Source: Corallium rubrum
Lineage: Eukaryota > Cnidaria > Anthozoa > Scleralcyonacea > Coralliidae
NCBI GenBank assembly: GCA_964035015.1
Contig: CAXIUP010000135.1
Coordinates: 512,501 to 576,500, forward strand
Reading direction: 5' to 3'
DNA length: 64,000 nucleotides
In this document: piece after piece, positions 1-10,561 of the stretch
Position numbering within the stretch: position 1 is the first letter of the stretch
Layout of the letters: each line of letters opens with the position of its first letter
Notes under the pieces: generated by a model
Told to the model about the DNA's origin: nothing
Seen by the model: the letters and a program-made list of their open reading frames with translations, nothing else
Database searches by the model: none
Made by a program: the position numbers and the translations under genes

Positions 1-300
<300 letters not shown>

Positions 301-354
301 AGTGCTCAATACCTTGAAAGATAGAGCGTATTATAGATAAACTTAAAGTTTAAT

Positions 355-398
355 GTTGTTACTCAGAGTTTCACGTCTTACGACGATCTTCAGACAAC
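355..398 (-). ncRNA. Hammerhead ribozyme, left arm copy
   Basis: Read on the minus strand: GTTGT (stem I), the core CTGAAGA, a stem II with GTAA loop (CGTC/GACG), GAA, stem III ACT-CTG-AGT, the cleavage-position A at 360, then ACAAC closing stem I. It is the mirror copy of the motif at 1176-1219. Penelope-like elements are known to carry minimal type I hammerheads in their terminal repeats. Confidence 0.75.
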
Positions 399-479
399 TG
401 GTAAAAGTTCCGGTTTTGCCATTCTCTTATAGTAAAGTCACATACGTCATCGGTTAATTATAGTTCGGAGGTCTCATCT

Positions 480-950
480 TCATAATGGCTTGCGGGTTTT
501 AAATTTATTTATGAGGAATTTATTCCTGTGGCGGCATTTCGAAAATATTTCTGTTCGCTTGTTTAGTAGGTCTTTCCGTTCAGCTTTCATAATGCACAAT
601 TTCTCTTCGAGGCAAAGGTTGCATCGGTTAGCTCCGCTTTTGTATCCCTGCGCGCGTTTCACAATAGACCACTTCACTGAGAAATTCTTTCCTTCATTCT
701 TTAATTTCCAAATGTAGCTCGATAGAACAGTCTCGTTCGAATATTTCTGGTCGCGAAATGATTTCATATGATTGTTGTAGCGTGATTTGAAAGGATGTGC
801 TGTCATACCAATATAAAATTTATTATCTTGGCTTTCTGGTTGTGAGACTTCGGCTTTGTAAATTACGTTTGGGGTCATGCAGTTTCCGGGTAGTGGGCAG
901 GTTTTCTTTGCTTCTGCAATTGCAGCGATTATCGTTGGTGTTTTCTTCAT
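480..950 (-). pseudogene. Penelope-like polyprotein, C-terminal GIY-YIG fragment
   Basis: This 156-residue frame matches the end of Penelope-like polyproteins. It has a Cys-rich stretch (CPLPGNC), then VIYKAEV and YIGMTAHPFKSRYNNH, the GIY-YIG endonuclease core, then NRCNLCLEEKLCI and the terminal CRH motif. The same order is seen at the end of the fuller element at 2782-4900 (VVYQATV, YAGLTANTFKTRFTNH, NRCSLCLWEK), which supports the call. The nuclease nicks target DNA for insertion. Everything upstream, including the reverse transcriptase, is absent, so the copy is dead. The first methionine is arbitrary because the true start lay outside the fragment. The last ~35 codons recur in the inverted arm at 988-1095. 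Confidence 0.85.
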
Positions 951-1175
951 TTCTGTTGAGAATGCGGGTGTTGTGCTTATTCACGAAAAGCTGAACGGAA
1001 AGACCTACTAAACAAGCGAACAGAAATATTTTCGAAATGCCGCCACAGGAATAAATTCCTCATAAATAAATTTAAAACCCGCAAGCCATTATGAAGATGA
1101 GACCTCCGAACTATAATTAACCGATGACGTATGTGACTTTACTATAAGAGAATGGCAAAACCGGAACTTTTACCA

Positions 1176-1219
1176 GTTGTCTGAAGATCGTCGTAAGACG
1201 TGAAACTCTGAGTAACAAC
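1176..1219 (+). ncRNA. Hammerhead ribozyme, right arm copy
   Basis: Stem I is 1176-1180 with 1215-1219. The core CTGAAGA is 1181-1187, stem II and its GTAA loop are 1188-1201, GAA is 1202-1204, stem III is 1205-1207 with 1211-1213, and the predicted cleavage follows A1214. All invariant core positions are present. The innermost stem II pair is a U-U mismatch, which may lower activity. Confidence 0.78.
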
Positions 1220-1236
1220 ATTAAACTTTAAGTTTA

Positions 1237-1242
<6 letters not shown>

Positions 1243-1311
<69 letters not shown>

Positions 1312-1452
1312 GTATATATATTTATGTACATATATTTATGTATATATATTTATGTATATATATATATTTATGTATATATTTATGTATATATTTATGTATA
1401 TATTTATGTATATATTTATGTATATACTTATGTATATATTTATGTATATATT

Positions 1453-1489
<37 letters not shown>
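1243..1489. repeat. (TA)n with TATATTTATG-type repeats
   Basis: A TA run passes into repeats with unit near TATATATTTATG. No gene signal. Related runs occupy 2183-2312 and 2469-2637. Confidence 0.95.
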
Positions 1490-2180
1490 CATGTTCTAAC
1501 GGTTTTGGGTGAAGGAAAATTCGAGTGTAGAATATATACATTTTAAGACCAAACCGGGACCAGTTGCGAAAAATGCAACTACACAGGCCTTCCGGCCGGA
1601 ATTGAACCCACGACCTTGCGATTCTAGTGCAATGCTCTGACCACTGAGCCACGGAGGCCGTTGCCGAGAGCTTGATCGTGAGTTCTGTATGTAATAAGGT
1701 GGTAATGCCAGGAGAGAATTGGGTATATTATAAGTAATATTGGGCATTTCACTCGATTACATAGCATGTTCTAAGGATTTTGGGTGAAGGAAAATTCGAG
1801 TGTAGAATATATACATTTTAAGACCAAACCGGGACCAGTTTCGAAAAATGCAACTACACAGGCCTTCCGGCAGGAATTGAACCCACGACCTTGCGATTCT
1901 AGTGCAATGCTCTGACCACTGAACTGCCCAATATAATATAATATACCCAATTCTCTCCTGGCATTACCACCTTATTATATACAGAACTCACGATCAAGCT
2001 CTCGGCAACGGCCTCCGTGGCCCAGTGGTCAGAGCATTGCACTAGAATCCGCAAGGTCGTGGGTTCAATTCCTGCCGGAAGGCCTGTGTAGTTGCATTTT
2101 TCGCAACTGGTCCCGGTTTGGTCTTAAAATGTATATATTCTACACTCGAATTTTCCTTCACCCAAAATCCTTAGAACATG

Positions 2181-2182
<2 letters not shown>
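1490..2182. mobile_element. tRNA-derived SINE cluster: two minus copies and one plus copy
   Basis: Minus copies lie at about 1490-1764 and 1765-1925 (truncated in its tRNA-like head) and a plus copy at about 1926-2182. The plus copy contains a tRNA-like head at about 2010-2085: an A-box-like stretch (TGGCCCAGTGGTCAGAG) and a B box (GGTTCAATTCC), followed by a unique body ending CCTTCACCCAAAATCC. The outer ends of the cluster are reverse complements, so the group is a large imperfect palindrome. The head folds as a cloverleaf, but the unit is repeated all over the window with the same 3' body, so these are SINEs and not tRNA genes. Confidence 0.88.
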
Positions 2183-2224
<42 letters not shown>

Positions 2225-2267
2225 GTATGTATTTATGTATATATTTATGTATATATATGTATATATT

Positions 2268-2315
<48 letters not shown>

Positions 2316-2380
2316 CGTGTGGGTTTTGGTCTACGAAACGCAAAGAGTGCTCGATAACATATAGTTAGAGCAAATATAGA

Positions 2381-2464
2381 TTTTCGCTTACCTCAAAAGT
2401 CTGCTACAGGCTGTTTCATTCTTTTTTAGATGAAACAGCCTGTAGCAGACTTTTGAGGTAAGCG

Positions 2465-2468
<4 letters not shown>
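2381..2468. repeat. 39-bp perfect hairpin
   Basis: Arms 2381-2419 and 2430-2468 are exact reverse complements around a 10-base loop, flanked on the right by TA repeats. It resembles the inverted ends of the Penelope-like remnants here, but I cannot place it in a family. Confidence 0.85.
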
Positions 2469-2523
<55 letters not shown>

Positions 2524-2781
2524 ATATTTATATATATATTTATATATATATTTATATATATATATATTTATATATATATTTATATATATATTTATATATG
2601 TATTTATATATATATATTTATATATATATATATATATTTGTGAAAATAATTCAAACCTTTGAACTTTTTCTATAACATGCTCTGGATTTCCATTGAGCAC
2701 TCTGCCAACGGTTTTTACTACATCGTCTATAGTATATACACGCTCCTTTTGTGTCGAGCACTTTTCGTAACAGCCTTTGAC

Positions 2782-4900
2782 ATGGAATCAACAAGTTTTG
2801 ACTATTCGACTAAGAATATTCCACTACCAACACAGAAGGATTATAAAAGAAAACTAATTGAGAAAACAGAACTCCTCTGCAGACGGATGAGATGGAGAGC
2901 ATTCTTCTACCTTAACCCAGACCTTAAAACCAAGAAAGAAGAAACATGGATTTAATTCAAAAAGATCACCTCCACAGATCCCGCAAATGGCTAACTTTGA
3001 AAATAGACTAATAAACATGATCAATAACATTAAGTTCAGAAATATCAACTGCAAATTCCAAAGCCAACTATCTTCAGACGCACGCAATAACATCAAGAAA
3101 TCTAACGATCTTCTCGTGCCTGCCGACAAAACCACCAACTTTTACAAAATGGACACCACTTCCTACAATGAACTTCTACGTAAGAACATTACCAAAACAT
3201 ACAAGAAAGTCAGCCCTACAGTCATTTCCTCTATCGATAGTGAAACTAAATCCATTGTTGAACAATTAAACCTTGATGATAGAATCAACGTCACTGCCAA
3301 AAGAGAAGCCTTCATCACCTTGAAAGACCACAAACCCAACTTTGCCAATAACCCTACCTGCCGCCTCATCAACCCTGCAAAATCCGAGATTGGCAAAATC
3401 AGTAAACAAATCCTTGATAGAATTAACAAGAAAATTACTACCGCCATCCACCTCAACCAGTGGAAAAACACAGCTGCCGTTTTGAACTGGTTCAACAACA
3501 TCGAATATAAAAACCAATATTCATTCATCGCATTCGACGTGGTAGATTTCTACCCATCCATCTCGCTTGAACTCCTGAATGCTGCATTAGATTTTGCCTC
3601 TAACCACGACAATATCACAGACGATGAGAGACAAATCATTATCCATGCTAAAAAATCATGCCTATTTAATTCAGGAAACCAATGGGGCAAAAAGTCATCA
3701 CCCAACTTCTTTGATATCACCATGGGCAGCTATGACGGCGCTGAATCTTGCGAACTTGTCGGTTCCTTTCTCCTCCACCTCATCACGAAGAAACACGGCA
3801 ACAATTTTGGGTTATACAGAGATGACGGCCTCGGGATCATCAAAGGATCTCCCCGCCAGGTTGAATTAACCAAAAAAGACCTGTGCGCCACTTTCAACAA
3901 TTACGGCCTGAAAATTACCATCGAAGCTAACAAGAAAACTGTAAACTTCCTAGATGTAACCCTCAATTTGACCAGTGGAAAACACATGCCCTACACCAAA
4001 CCTAACAATGTACCCTTGTACATCCACAACAAGTCCAACCACCCACCCGTAATCATCAAGAACATCCCAGAATCCATCAACAAACGTCTCTCCGATATTT
4101 CGTCTGATGAAGAATCATTCAACCGTGCAGCACCCTTGTACCAGAGATCCCTTGAAAACAGTGGGTACAGTCACCAACTCAAATTTCGACCTTCGCCATC
4201 ACCAAGTGTGCCTACTAACCAACAGAGGAAACGACATAGAAACGTGACATGGTACAACCCACCATATAGCAAGAACGTCGCCACCAACATCGGCCAGACA
4301 TTCCTCAAGATTCTTGACGAAGAATTTCAAAACAAACACAGTTTACATAAAATTTTCAACAGAAATACAGTCAAAATTAGCTACACCTGCATGAACAACA
4401 TTAAACAGACTATCGACGGACATAACAAAACCATCCTTACAAAGACCGACCAACATAAACCCAACGAATGCAACTGCAGAAAACGCGACAACTGTCCTTT
4501 GCTTGGCCAATGCCTTACAAAATCAGTTGTATACCAAGCTACAGTAACCACCAACGACAACAAACCTAACCAAACATACGCCGGCCTCACTGCAAATACC
4601 TTCAAAACGAGATTCACCAACCACAAAACCTCATTCAAGTACCGAGAAAAGAAACACTCTACCGAACTAAGCAAACATGTCTGGGAGCTTAAAGATAAGA
4701 ATGTTGACTTTAACATTAAATGGAAAATCCTTAAACAAGCTAGACCTTACAGCAACACTTCAAATAGATGCAGCCTATGTCTTTGGGAGAAGTACTTCAT
4801 TATTTGTAAACCTTCTCTGGCCACCCTGAACAAACGTAACGAACTCGTGTCATCATGCAGACATGCTAATAAATTGCTCCTCAGGAACTTTGTAACATAA
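2782..4900 (+). pseudogene. Penelope-like polyprotein: reverse transcriptase plus GIY-YIG endonuclease, one frameshift
   Basis: The protein starts in one frame (from about 2782, with a basic stretch before KTEKEETW-like residues) and continues from 2987 in another. A single-base change near 2945 breaks it. The main 637-residue part holds RT motifs in order: FITLKDHK and CRLINPAKSEIGK (near residues 110-135), AFDVVDFYPSIS (catalytic Asp, about 183), and LYRDDGLG (the catalytic Asp pair, about 278). A linker with DEE and basic stretches follows. The C-terminal region has a CCHH-like finger (CNCRKRDNCPLLGQC), the GIY-YIG core (VVYQAT, YAGLTANTFKTRF) and NRCSLCLWEK. Such proteins nick chromosomal DNA and prime reverse transcription there. 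Apart from the frameshift, the coding region looks intact and fairly young. Confidence 0.9.
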
Positions 4901-5175
4901 TTTCACAATATATATTTAATACGGCTCCTTATACTTAATACCTATTATAAGCCTTCCGGGACCTGCTCTTGTTCATTTTTTAATTTTTCTTTTGACAACC
5001 ACTTATCTATTAGTTCAAGTGGATTATTCATGTTTATAGTATAACATTACATGCATGAAAACGGTTACATTTTGAAAATTTTGAAAATTCAAACTAACAA
5101 ATGAACGTTAAGAACTTTAACAAGCTTCCTTATCTAGTTTCTTATATAATTCTCTGTGTAATTACATCTTAGTCA

Positions 5176-5249
5176 TTAGACCATTTTATCTGAAGAGTAC
5201 CACACCATACGCGTGTGGCACGAAACTAACTAGTAATAAAATGTCTAAT
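5176..5249 (+). ncRNA. Hammerhead ribozyme of the Penelope-like element
   Basis: This is the best ribozyme in the window. Stem I pairs 5176-5189 with 5236-5248 (13 pairs, one bulged C). The core CTGAAGA is 5190-5196. Stem II is 5197-5221 (CCACAC with GTGTGG inside GT/AC pairs), GAA is 5222-5224, and stem III is ACT/AGT around AACT at 5225-5234. Cleavage would follow A5235. It lies 18 bases upstream of the 3' terminal repeat, where known Penelope-like hammerheads sit. Confidence 0.85.
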
Positions 5250-5385
5250 CACAACTGTTGAGTCTTGGAACTTTTTCTATAACATGCTCTGGATTTCCAT
5301 TGAGCACTCTGCCAACGGTTTTTACTACATCGTCTATAGTATATATATATATATATATATATTCATATATATATATATATCATCT

Positions 5386-5690
5386 GGCTATTTTAGAAAG
5401 GATAAAGGATAAAGGACTGGGTGGCTAATCGTCCTTACTTGCAGCCAGCGGCTGAATTGCGAAGGACGCAGATCAACGTGGCCGTGTCGAGGCATATCAA
5501 AGGCGCTTCAAGCTGCCCCCAACGACACAGTTCAGACCACGGATCACAGCTAAGATGTTAGGTGTCGATTTTATGGAGGGAGGAAAACCGGAGAACCCGG
5601 CGAAAAACCCTCGAAGCACAGGAGAGATCAACTACAACTCTACTCACATGAGTATTATGTATTATAACACATAGCGGCCGCTATTAGGAT
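5386..5690. repeat. Interspersed-repeat-like fragment
   Basis: No gene is visible. The stretch around 5570-5625 (GGAGGAAAACCGGAGAACCC and following GGCGAAAAACCC) resembles a short module I recall from many aquatic invertebrate and fish genomes. I cannot assign a family; the copy seems truncated on both sides. Confidence 0.4.
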
Positions 5691-6097
5691 TTGTTTGGAC
5701 ATGTTCGGTATTTCCCTTTTTTTAGTAAAACTAAGCTATTTTCTCGAACAAACTGTAAGTATGTTGTAGCCAGATGAATTATCTTTCTTCCAGTATATTT
5801 TGAAGCTACTACAGTGGTGTATTTCTCGATAAAACATTGTTTGTGAGAAGACAGTTTATAATCTGTATTATATGTATTATGTATTATACTACATACGGAA
5901 AAGAAAATCCAAATATGATTTGCACATGTTCGGTATTTCTCTTTTTTATGGGAAACTAAGCTATTTGGTCGTATGAACTGTAAAGTATGTTGTAGCCAGA
6001 TGAATTATCTTTCTTCCAGTATATTTTGAAGCTACTACAGTGGTGTATTTCTCGATAAAACATTCTGAGAAAACAGATTATAATACACACGGAAAAC
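5690..6097 (+). repeat. ~226-bp tandem repeat (satellite-like), left block
   Basis: Two units share the core GTTGTAGCCAGATGAAT (5763 and 5989), a TTTCTCGATAAAACATT segment and a CGGTATTTC segment. The array continues at 14398 after the 8.3 kb transposon, so the transposon landed inside it. Confidence 0.88.
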
Positions 6098-6346
6098 TAT
6101 GAGGCGCCGATGCGGACAAAACTCCTCTTTCACAAATATTCGTTCTATATTAATATATGCGTTCTAAATAAACATAAAGCTTTGCTGTATTTCTAAAACC
6201 AAAGTCGAAGTTAAATATATTTATTCGAAGTTCTTTTAAAACCATCCAAAAGGATTTATTGAAAATAAGCTTTCTAATCGTGATCTCAAAAAAGCCTTCT
6301 AATTGTCATTGTAAAAATGCCTTCTAATTATGATCCTTTGCGACCC
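6098..6346 (+). repeat. Left terminal inverted repeat
   Basis: It is complementary to 14143-14391 with only scattered substitutions. It contains three spaced CTTCTAATTRT-like motifs (about 6265-6340) that could be transposase binding sites, and it precedes the HECT-type gene start by about 70 bases. Confidence 0.93.
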
Positions 6347-7047
6347 GATGGACTTATAAATTCCCGCGCGAGAAACGCCACGAACTCCCGCGCAAATTAT
6401 GCTAAGATCATATCAACATGGCGGACGAAGTGGTTCGACGAGATATGATCCAAGACGCGTTGGAACGAATTTCTCGATTAAGTGGTGTAAACCTTGGCGA
6501 GAGTAGAACGTCTAGACCAACAGAGAACCACGCTACAGCTTCACCTTCGTTAAATGAGGAACTGTCAAGAAGATTTCCTACTTTACGAACGCCTACAGCT
6601 ACACGCTCTATCTCTACAGAAACTCCGAGATCATTGTCGAACACCTTGCGGCCAATGCCTGCATGTTCGTTTGTGAACAATCCAATTGTCAAGAAGAGAA
6701 AACGGAAACAAGAAAAAAAAAAGGAAAACAGTTTATAAAGATCTTATACTAATACCAGATCCAAACGAGGAACAAGTGCCGACCCATTCTGCCCGAGTAA
6801 CACTTGAAACGGAGGGTAAAGTGATTCATGGCTTCCCGGTAGAAGCCAGCTGGGATGCCAAGACATTAAGAGGAAGAATAGCTGACCAGCTTCCGAGACT
6901 ATTATGTTCTCCGTTTGAATATGTCAAGGTATTAAAATTGTCTTTTTTGGTTGATTTCTTTTTAACTTTTAATTTATTTTTAACTTTTTTTAACTTATTC
7001 CTGATCTGGCATTCTGATGTAGCAGGGTGCAAAATAATTTGTTTTGT

Positions 7048-7230
7048 TCGTTCGCTCGTTCGCTCGTTCGCTCGTTCGCGTTCGCTCGTTCGCTCGTTCG
7101 CTCGTTCGCTCGTTCGCTCGTTCGCTCGTTCGCTCGTTCGCTCGTTCGCTCGTTCGCTCGTTCGCTCGTTCGCTCATTCGCTGGCTCGCTGGCTCGCTGG
7201 CTCGCTTGTTTGCTTGTTTGCTTGTTTGCT
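7048..7230 (+). repeat. (GTTCGCTC)n octamer repeat in the first intron
   Basis: About sixteen GTTCGCTC units drift into GGCTCGCT and TTGCTTGT variants. The apparent Arg-Ser-Phe-Ala-rich peptides in all frames are repeat translation. A T run and a long G run (about 7250-7283) follow. Confidence 0.95.
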
Positions 7231-7283
7231 TGTTTGTTGGGTTTGGGTTTTTTTGGGGGGGGGAGGGGGGGGGGGGGGAGGGA

Positions 7284-8043
7284 CGGGTGCAGTTCTAATT
7301 ACATGTATTTATACAGTTGGCTTTTATATATTGTAACTAGTTATCTGAGGACCCCTCTGTAAAACTCTTTAGTGTGATGTTGGCATCCTCAAAGATTATT
7401 ATTATTATGATTAATTGCAAAAGTGGTAGAAATGGTAGGGGTACTTGGGGAGTCGAAGTGGAAGATTTTTGGTTGAAGATTTTACATCTAGTAAAGATTA
7501 TATGTTATAGCTCTACAGTATATTTCAATTGATGCCAAATAAACTAACTTTTAATAAGACAGTTGGGCGTTGGGGCACCCACCCCACCCCTTCCCTCAAC
7601 TATGGAACTGATTAAATGAACAGGGTGTATAAATCACTTTTTTGGTTTGGAAGTGGAACAGGTTCTGGTGTTTTTTATGATGCCAGTTACTGTATTAATT
7701 TTTGTCTGACCACCATTTTTTTCCATTCAAAAAAGATTTTTGTGAAAACAAAAATATTCAATTCCCTTAGTCTGGAAAGGGCCATTGTTTCAAAACTTTA
7801 GTGGTACACCCTTATGTATATACATACTGTACCTCTATTACAGGTGTACACCTATTTTCTATTTCTTAACTAATAAAATGTAATAAACATCAGCCTGTGG
7901 ACTTTTCTATTTGTACATGTACATGTATGTGTGTGTTTAATGTCTCCAGGGGTGGTAAGTTATCCTTTTATAAAAAAGAAAATTGTTGGGATGTGTACAA
8001 TTTATCACAAGATGATGAGCTTTCTTCAATACTTAACTACTGT
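7284..8043 (+). other. Remainder of intron 1
   Basis: No gene or repeat stands out. The intron ends with an acceptor at ACTACTGTAG (8043). Confidence 0.5.
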
Positions 8044-8224
8044 AGGCTTGTTATGGAAAACTGGTCCCCTTAAATTTAGCTACTGGGGTTGAACCAAATG
8101 CTGAGATAGTTTTAAAAGTCTCTGGCCAAGGTGCTATATATACACGATGTGTTGAATTGGATGAAGACATGTGGCACAGTGATGATGATACTTTACTGCA
8201 GTCTGTATTTGAGGATGCACAATG

Positions 8225-9047
8225 GTGAGTTTTTTTAATTTTGTGTTTAACCACATTGTAAAAGAACAGATTGTGGTAATAATTATTGTGATTCTAAGAT
8301 ACTGCCCAGTTGCTGCTTACAACATACCCATGTCAGTATTTAATTAAAAAACTATTCTCTGCAGTTTACTACTTTTTCACTTTAAACACTGCCTACGCAG
8401 CACTCTAATTTTTTACCCTCTTACTAAGATATCTCACATTTTTTAACCCATATGTACTGTAAACCAAATTTGACACATACACACAGGAAACAACAAAAAA
8501 CACAAGCTGGACCCATAAGAAATTGTTGGAAAATTATAAATCTCTGGTTGTTTTTTTTTTACAAATTGTTAATATGTCTTTATTTGACTGATACATGTAA
8601 GTGTTATGCTGGAATTTAAATATACATTTCCGGTGCCCAAACCAATGAAAAGGAACCAAATAGTAACTTCATTGGTTGGGCTGGTATTCATTAAGTACAT
8701 GTACCTCACAGCCTTATCCAGTGCATCCATGCTAGTCTACATGTACATGTACATGTACATACAGCCTGATAGACCAGGGTTGAAGGGGCTGACTGATTGA
8801 AAAAATCATGTTGAGAGAAAAACTTGTTTGAAAATTCTGATTGCATGCTTTAGAAGATGAAGCAGAGGGGCATTGTTTACCCTGGAGCTCTTTCCTATAC
8901 TGTATGTATATTAATTAATTAATTAATTAATTAATTAATTACTTAAGTATCTCTACAGTCTTTAGTGGTAACTTTGTCAGTGACTTGATCTTATTTTCAA
9001 CAAAACTGATTTAAGGTTATTCTCTAACTCTGTATTGTATACTTTAG
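8225..9047 (+). other. Intron 2
   Basis: It begins GTGAGTTTTT and ends ATACTTTAG. It holds ACATGT repeats (about 8738-8758) and a (TTAA)n-type run at about 8910-8942, and nothing else I can name. Confidence 0.5.
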
Positions 9048-9062
9048 GACTGAACAAGCAGC

Positions 9063-9895
9063 TACAAATCCTGTTAAATGATATTGGGCATTTCACTCGA
9101 TTACATAGCATGTTCTGAGGATTTAGGGTGTACAGAACTCGCGATCAAGCTCTCGGCAACGGCCTCCGTGGCTCAGTGGTCAGAGCATTGCACTAGAATC
9201 GCAAGGTCGTGGGTTCAATTCCTGCCGGAGGGCCTGTGTAGTTGCATTTTTCGCAACTGCTCCCGGTTTGGTCTTAAAATGTATATATTCTACACTCGAA
9301 TTTACCTTCACCCTAAATCCTCAGAACATGCTATGTAATCGAGTGAAATGCCCAATATCATTTATAATATACCCAAGTCTCTCCTGGCATTACCACCTTA
9401 TTATATATACAGAACTCGCGATCAAGCTCTCGGCAACGGCCTCCGTGGCTCAGTGGTCAGAGCATTGCACTAGAATCGCAAGGTCGTGGGTTCAATTCCT
9501 GCCGGAGGGCCTGTGTAGTTGCATTTTTCGCAACTGCTCCCGGTTTGGTCTTAAAATGTATATATTCTACACTCGAATTTACCTTCACCCTAAATCCTCA
9601 GAACATGCTATGTAATCGAGTGAAATGCCCAATATCATTTATAATATACCCAAGTCTCTCCTGGCATTACCACCTTATTATATATACAGAACTCGCGATC
9701 AAGCTCTCGGCAACGGCCTCCGTGGCTCAGTGGTCAGAGCATTGCACTAGAATCGCAAGGTCGTGGGTTCAATTCCTGCCGGAGGGCCTGTGTAGTTGCA
9801 TTTTTCGCAACTGCTCCCGGTTTGGTCTTAAAATGTATATATTCTACCCTCGAATTTACCTTCACCCTAAATCCTCAGAACATACAAATCCTGTT
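9063..9895 (+). mobile_element. Three tandem SINE units inserted in a HECT-gene exon, with 13-bp target duplication
   Basis: TACAAATCCTGTT occurs at 9063-9075 and 9883-9895, bracketing the insert. Inside, the tRNA-like SINE repeats with a 277-bp period (equivalent points at 9268, 9545, 9822). Each unit has an A-box region (GTGGCTCAGTGGTCAGAGC) and B box (GGTTCAATTCC). The first 54 bases of the insert are the reverse complement of the unit's tail. The units are almost identical. If a 13-bp duplication flanks the whole array, the array either jumped as one unit or expanded after insertion. Confidence 0.9.
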
Positions 9896-9910
9896 GTTCT
9901 GTTGGAAGAC

Positions 9911-10105
9911 AATGACAATGCCCCACCTGGTAAGTGCTCCACTTGGTAACAGTGCTCCACTTGGTAACAGTGCTCCACCTGGTAACAGTGTTCCACTTGG
10001 TAACAGAGCTCCACTTGGTAACAGTGCTCCACTTGGTAACAGAGCTCCACTTGGTAACAGTGCTCCACCTGGTAACAGTGCTCCACCTGGTAATAGCGCC
10101 TCAAG
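9911..10105 (+). repeat. 18-bp coding minisatellite in HECT-gene copy 1
   Basis: About ten units near GCTCCACTTGGTAACAGT encode the hexapeptide APLGNS. The first unit is short by two bases, which puts the repeats out of frame with the exon sequence upstream (NPVVLLEDNDNAPPG). After the repeats the frame continues through SSSVTGNYTVSC to about 10198, followed by a GTTAGC donor-like site. Confidence 0.85.
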
Positions 10106-10323
10106 CTCATCTGTAACTGGTAACTACACAGTTTCCTGCAGTCCAGTAGCATCTATTATTGAACAAGAGCCTGCAGACACCAGTGATCCCATTGAAGGTT
10201 AGCTCGGTAGCATTGTGATTTTGAAATCAATTTTCAAAACTGCAGTACAAAGGTGGTATTTGTAATGATAAATGACATGTACACATGGAATACTGCATTG
10301 CACTGTAGTTTACATATTACGAC

Positions 10324-10561
10324 AATAACTAAGAGTTTTTTCAGTTGTTTTTGCTGTACAAGCTGTCATAAGTTAAACTCAGCTGAGAAAAACTCTGAGC
10401 TCCAGATGGGACTCGAGCCCACAACCTTCCAAATGCCAGCTCTCACCATTCAGACACTGGAACTCAGATGTCCCATGTGGAGCTCAGAGTTTTACTCTGA
10501 GTTTAGCTTGTGACAGCTTGTACAGCAAAAAAACAAACCTGAAAAAACTATAATAACTAAG
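10324..10561. mobile_element. Short inverted-repeat element with a tRNA-like centre
   Basis: AATAACTAAG flanks the insert at 10324-10333 and 10552-10561. The ends are AGTTTTTTCAG and CTGAAAAAACT, with further inverted similarity inside (GCTGTACAAGCTGTCA). On the minus strand about 10398-10470 carries an A-box-like TGAATGGTGAGAGC and a B-box-like GGGCTCGAGTCCC, so the centre looks tRNA-derived. It lies in the intron before the large HECT-gene exon. Confidence 0.75.

Larger units (their letters stand above)
332..1242. mobile_element. Penelope-like element fragment with ~255 bp inverted repeat arms
   Basis: Positions 332-586 reappear as a near-perfect reverse complement at 988-1242, so the element's 3' end is present twice, head to head, around a ~400 bp centre. 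Both arms hold the C-terminal GIY-YIG coding end, a 3' UTR and a hammerhead fold, and both finish at TA-rich sequence. Inverted partial copies at one end are known for Penelope-like elements. Only the 3' end of the element is here; the reverse transcriptase is missing. Confidence 0.85.
2661..5345 (+). mobile_element. Penelope-like retroelement with direct terminal repeats
   Basis: A 78-bp sequence beginning GAACTTTTTCTATAACATGC is present at 2661-2738 and again, apparently unchanged, at 5268-5345. Between them are a reverse transcriptase/GIY-YIG reading frame and a 3' UTR holding a hammerhead ribozyme. Repeats of this kind match the pseudo-LTRs of Penelope-like elements. Both ends abut TA-rich repeats, so no target duplication can be read. 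Confidence 0.85.

Noticed and set aside
7027..7362. Arg-Ser-Phe-Ala-rich frames that resemble an RS-domain protein
   Set aside because: All three frames of the octamer repeat give similar peptides, and the repeat lies in an intron.
9160..9232. Functional tRNA gene (and the copies at 9436, 9713, 2014, 15110, 50260)
   Set aside because: A and B boxes and a cloverleaf can be drawn, but every copy carries the same SINE body, acceptor pairing is imperfect and the unit is dispersed and duplicated.
9934..10116. Leu-His-Leu-Val-Thr repeat protein on plus and Tyr-Gln-Val-Glu repeat on minus
   Set aside because: They are alternative-frame readings of the 18-bp minisatellite; the exon frame gives APLGNS.
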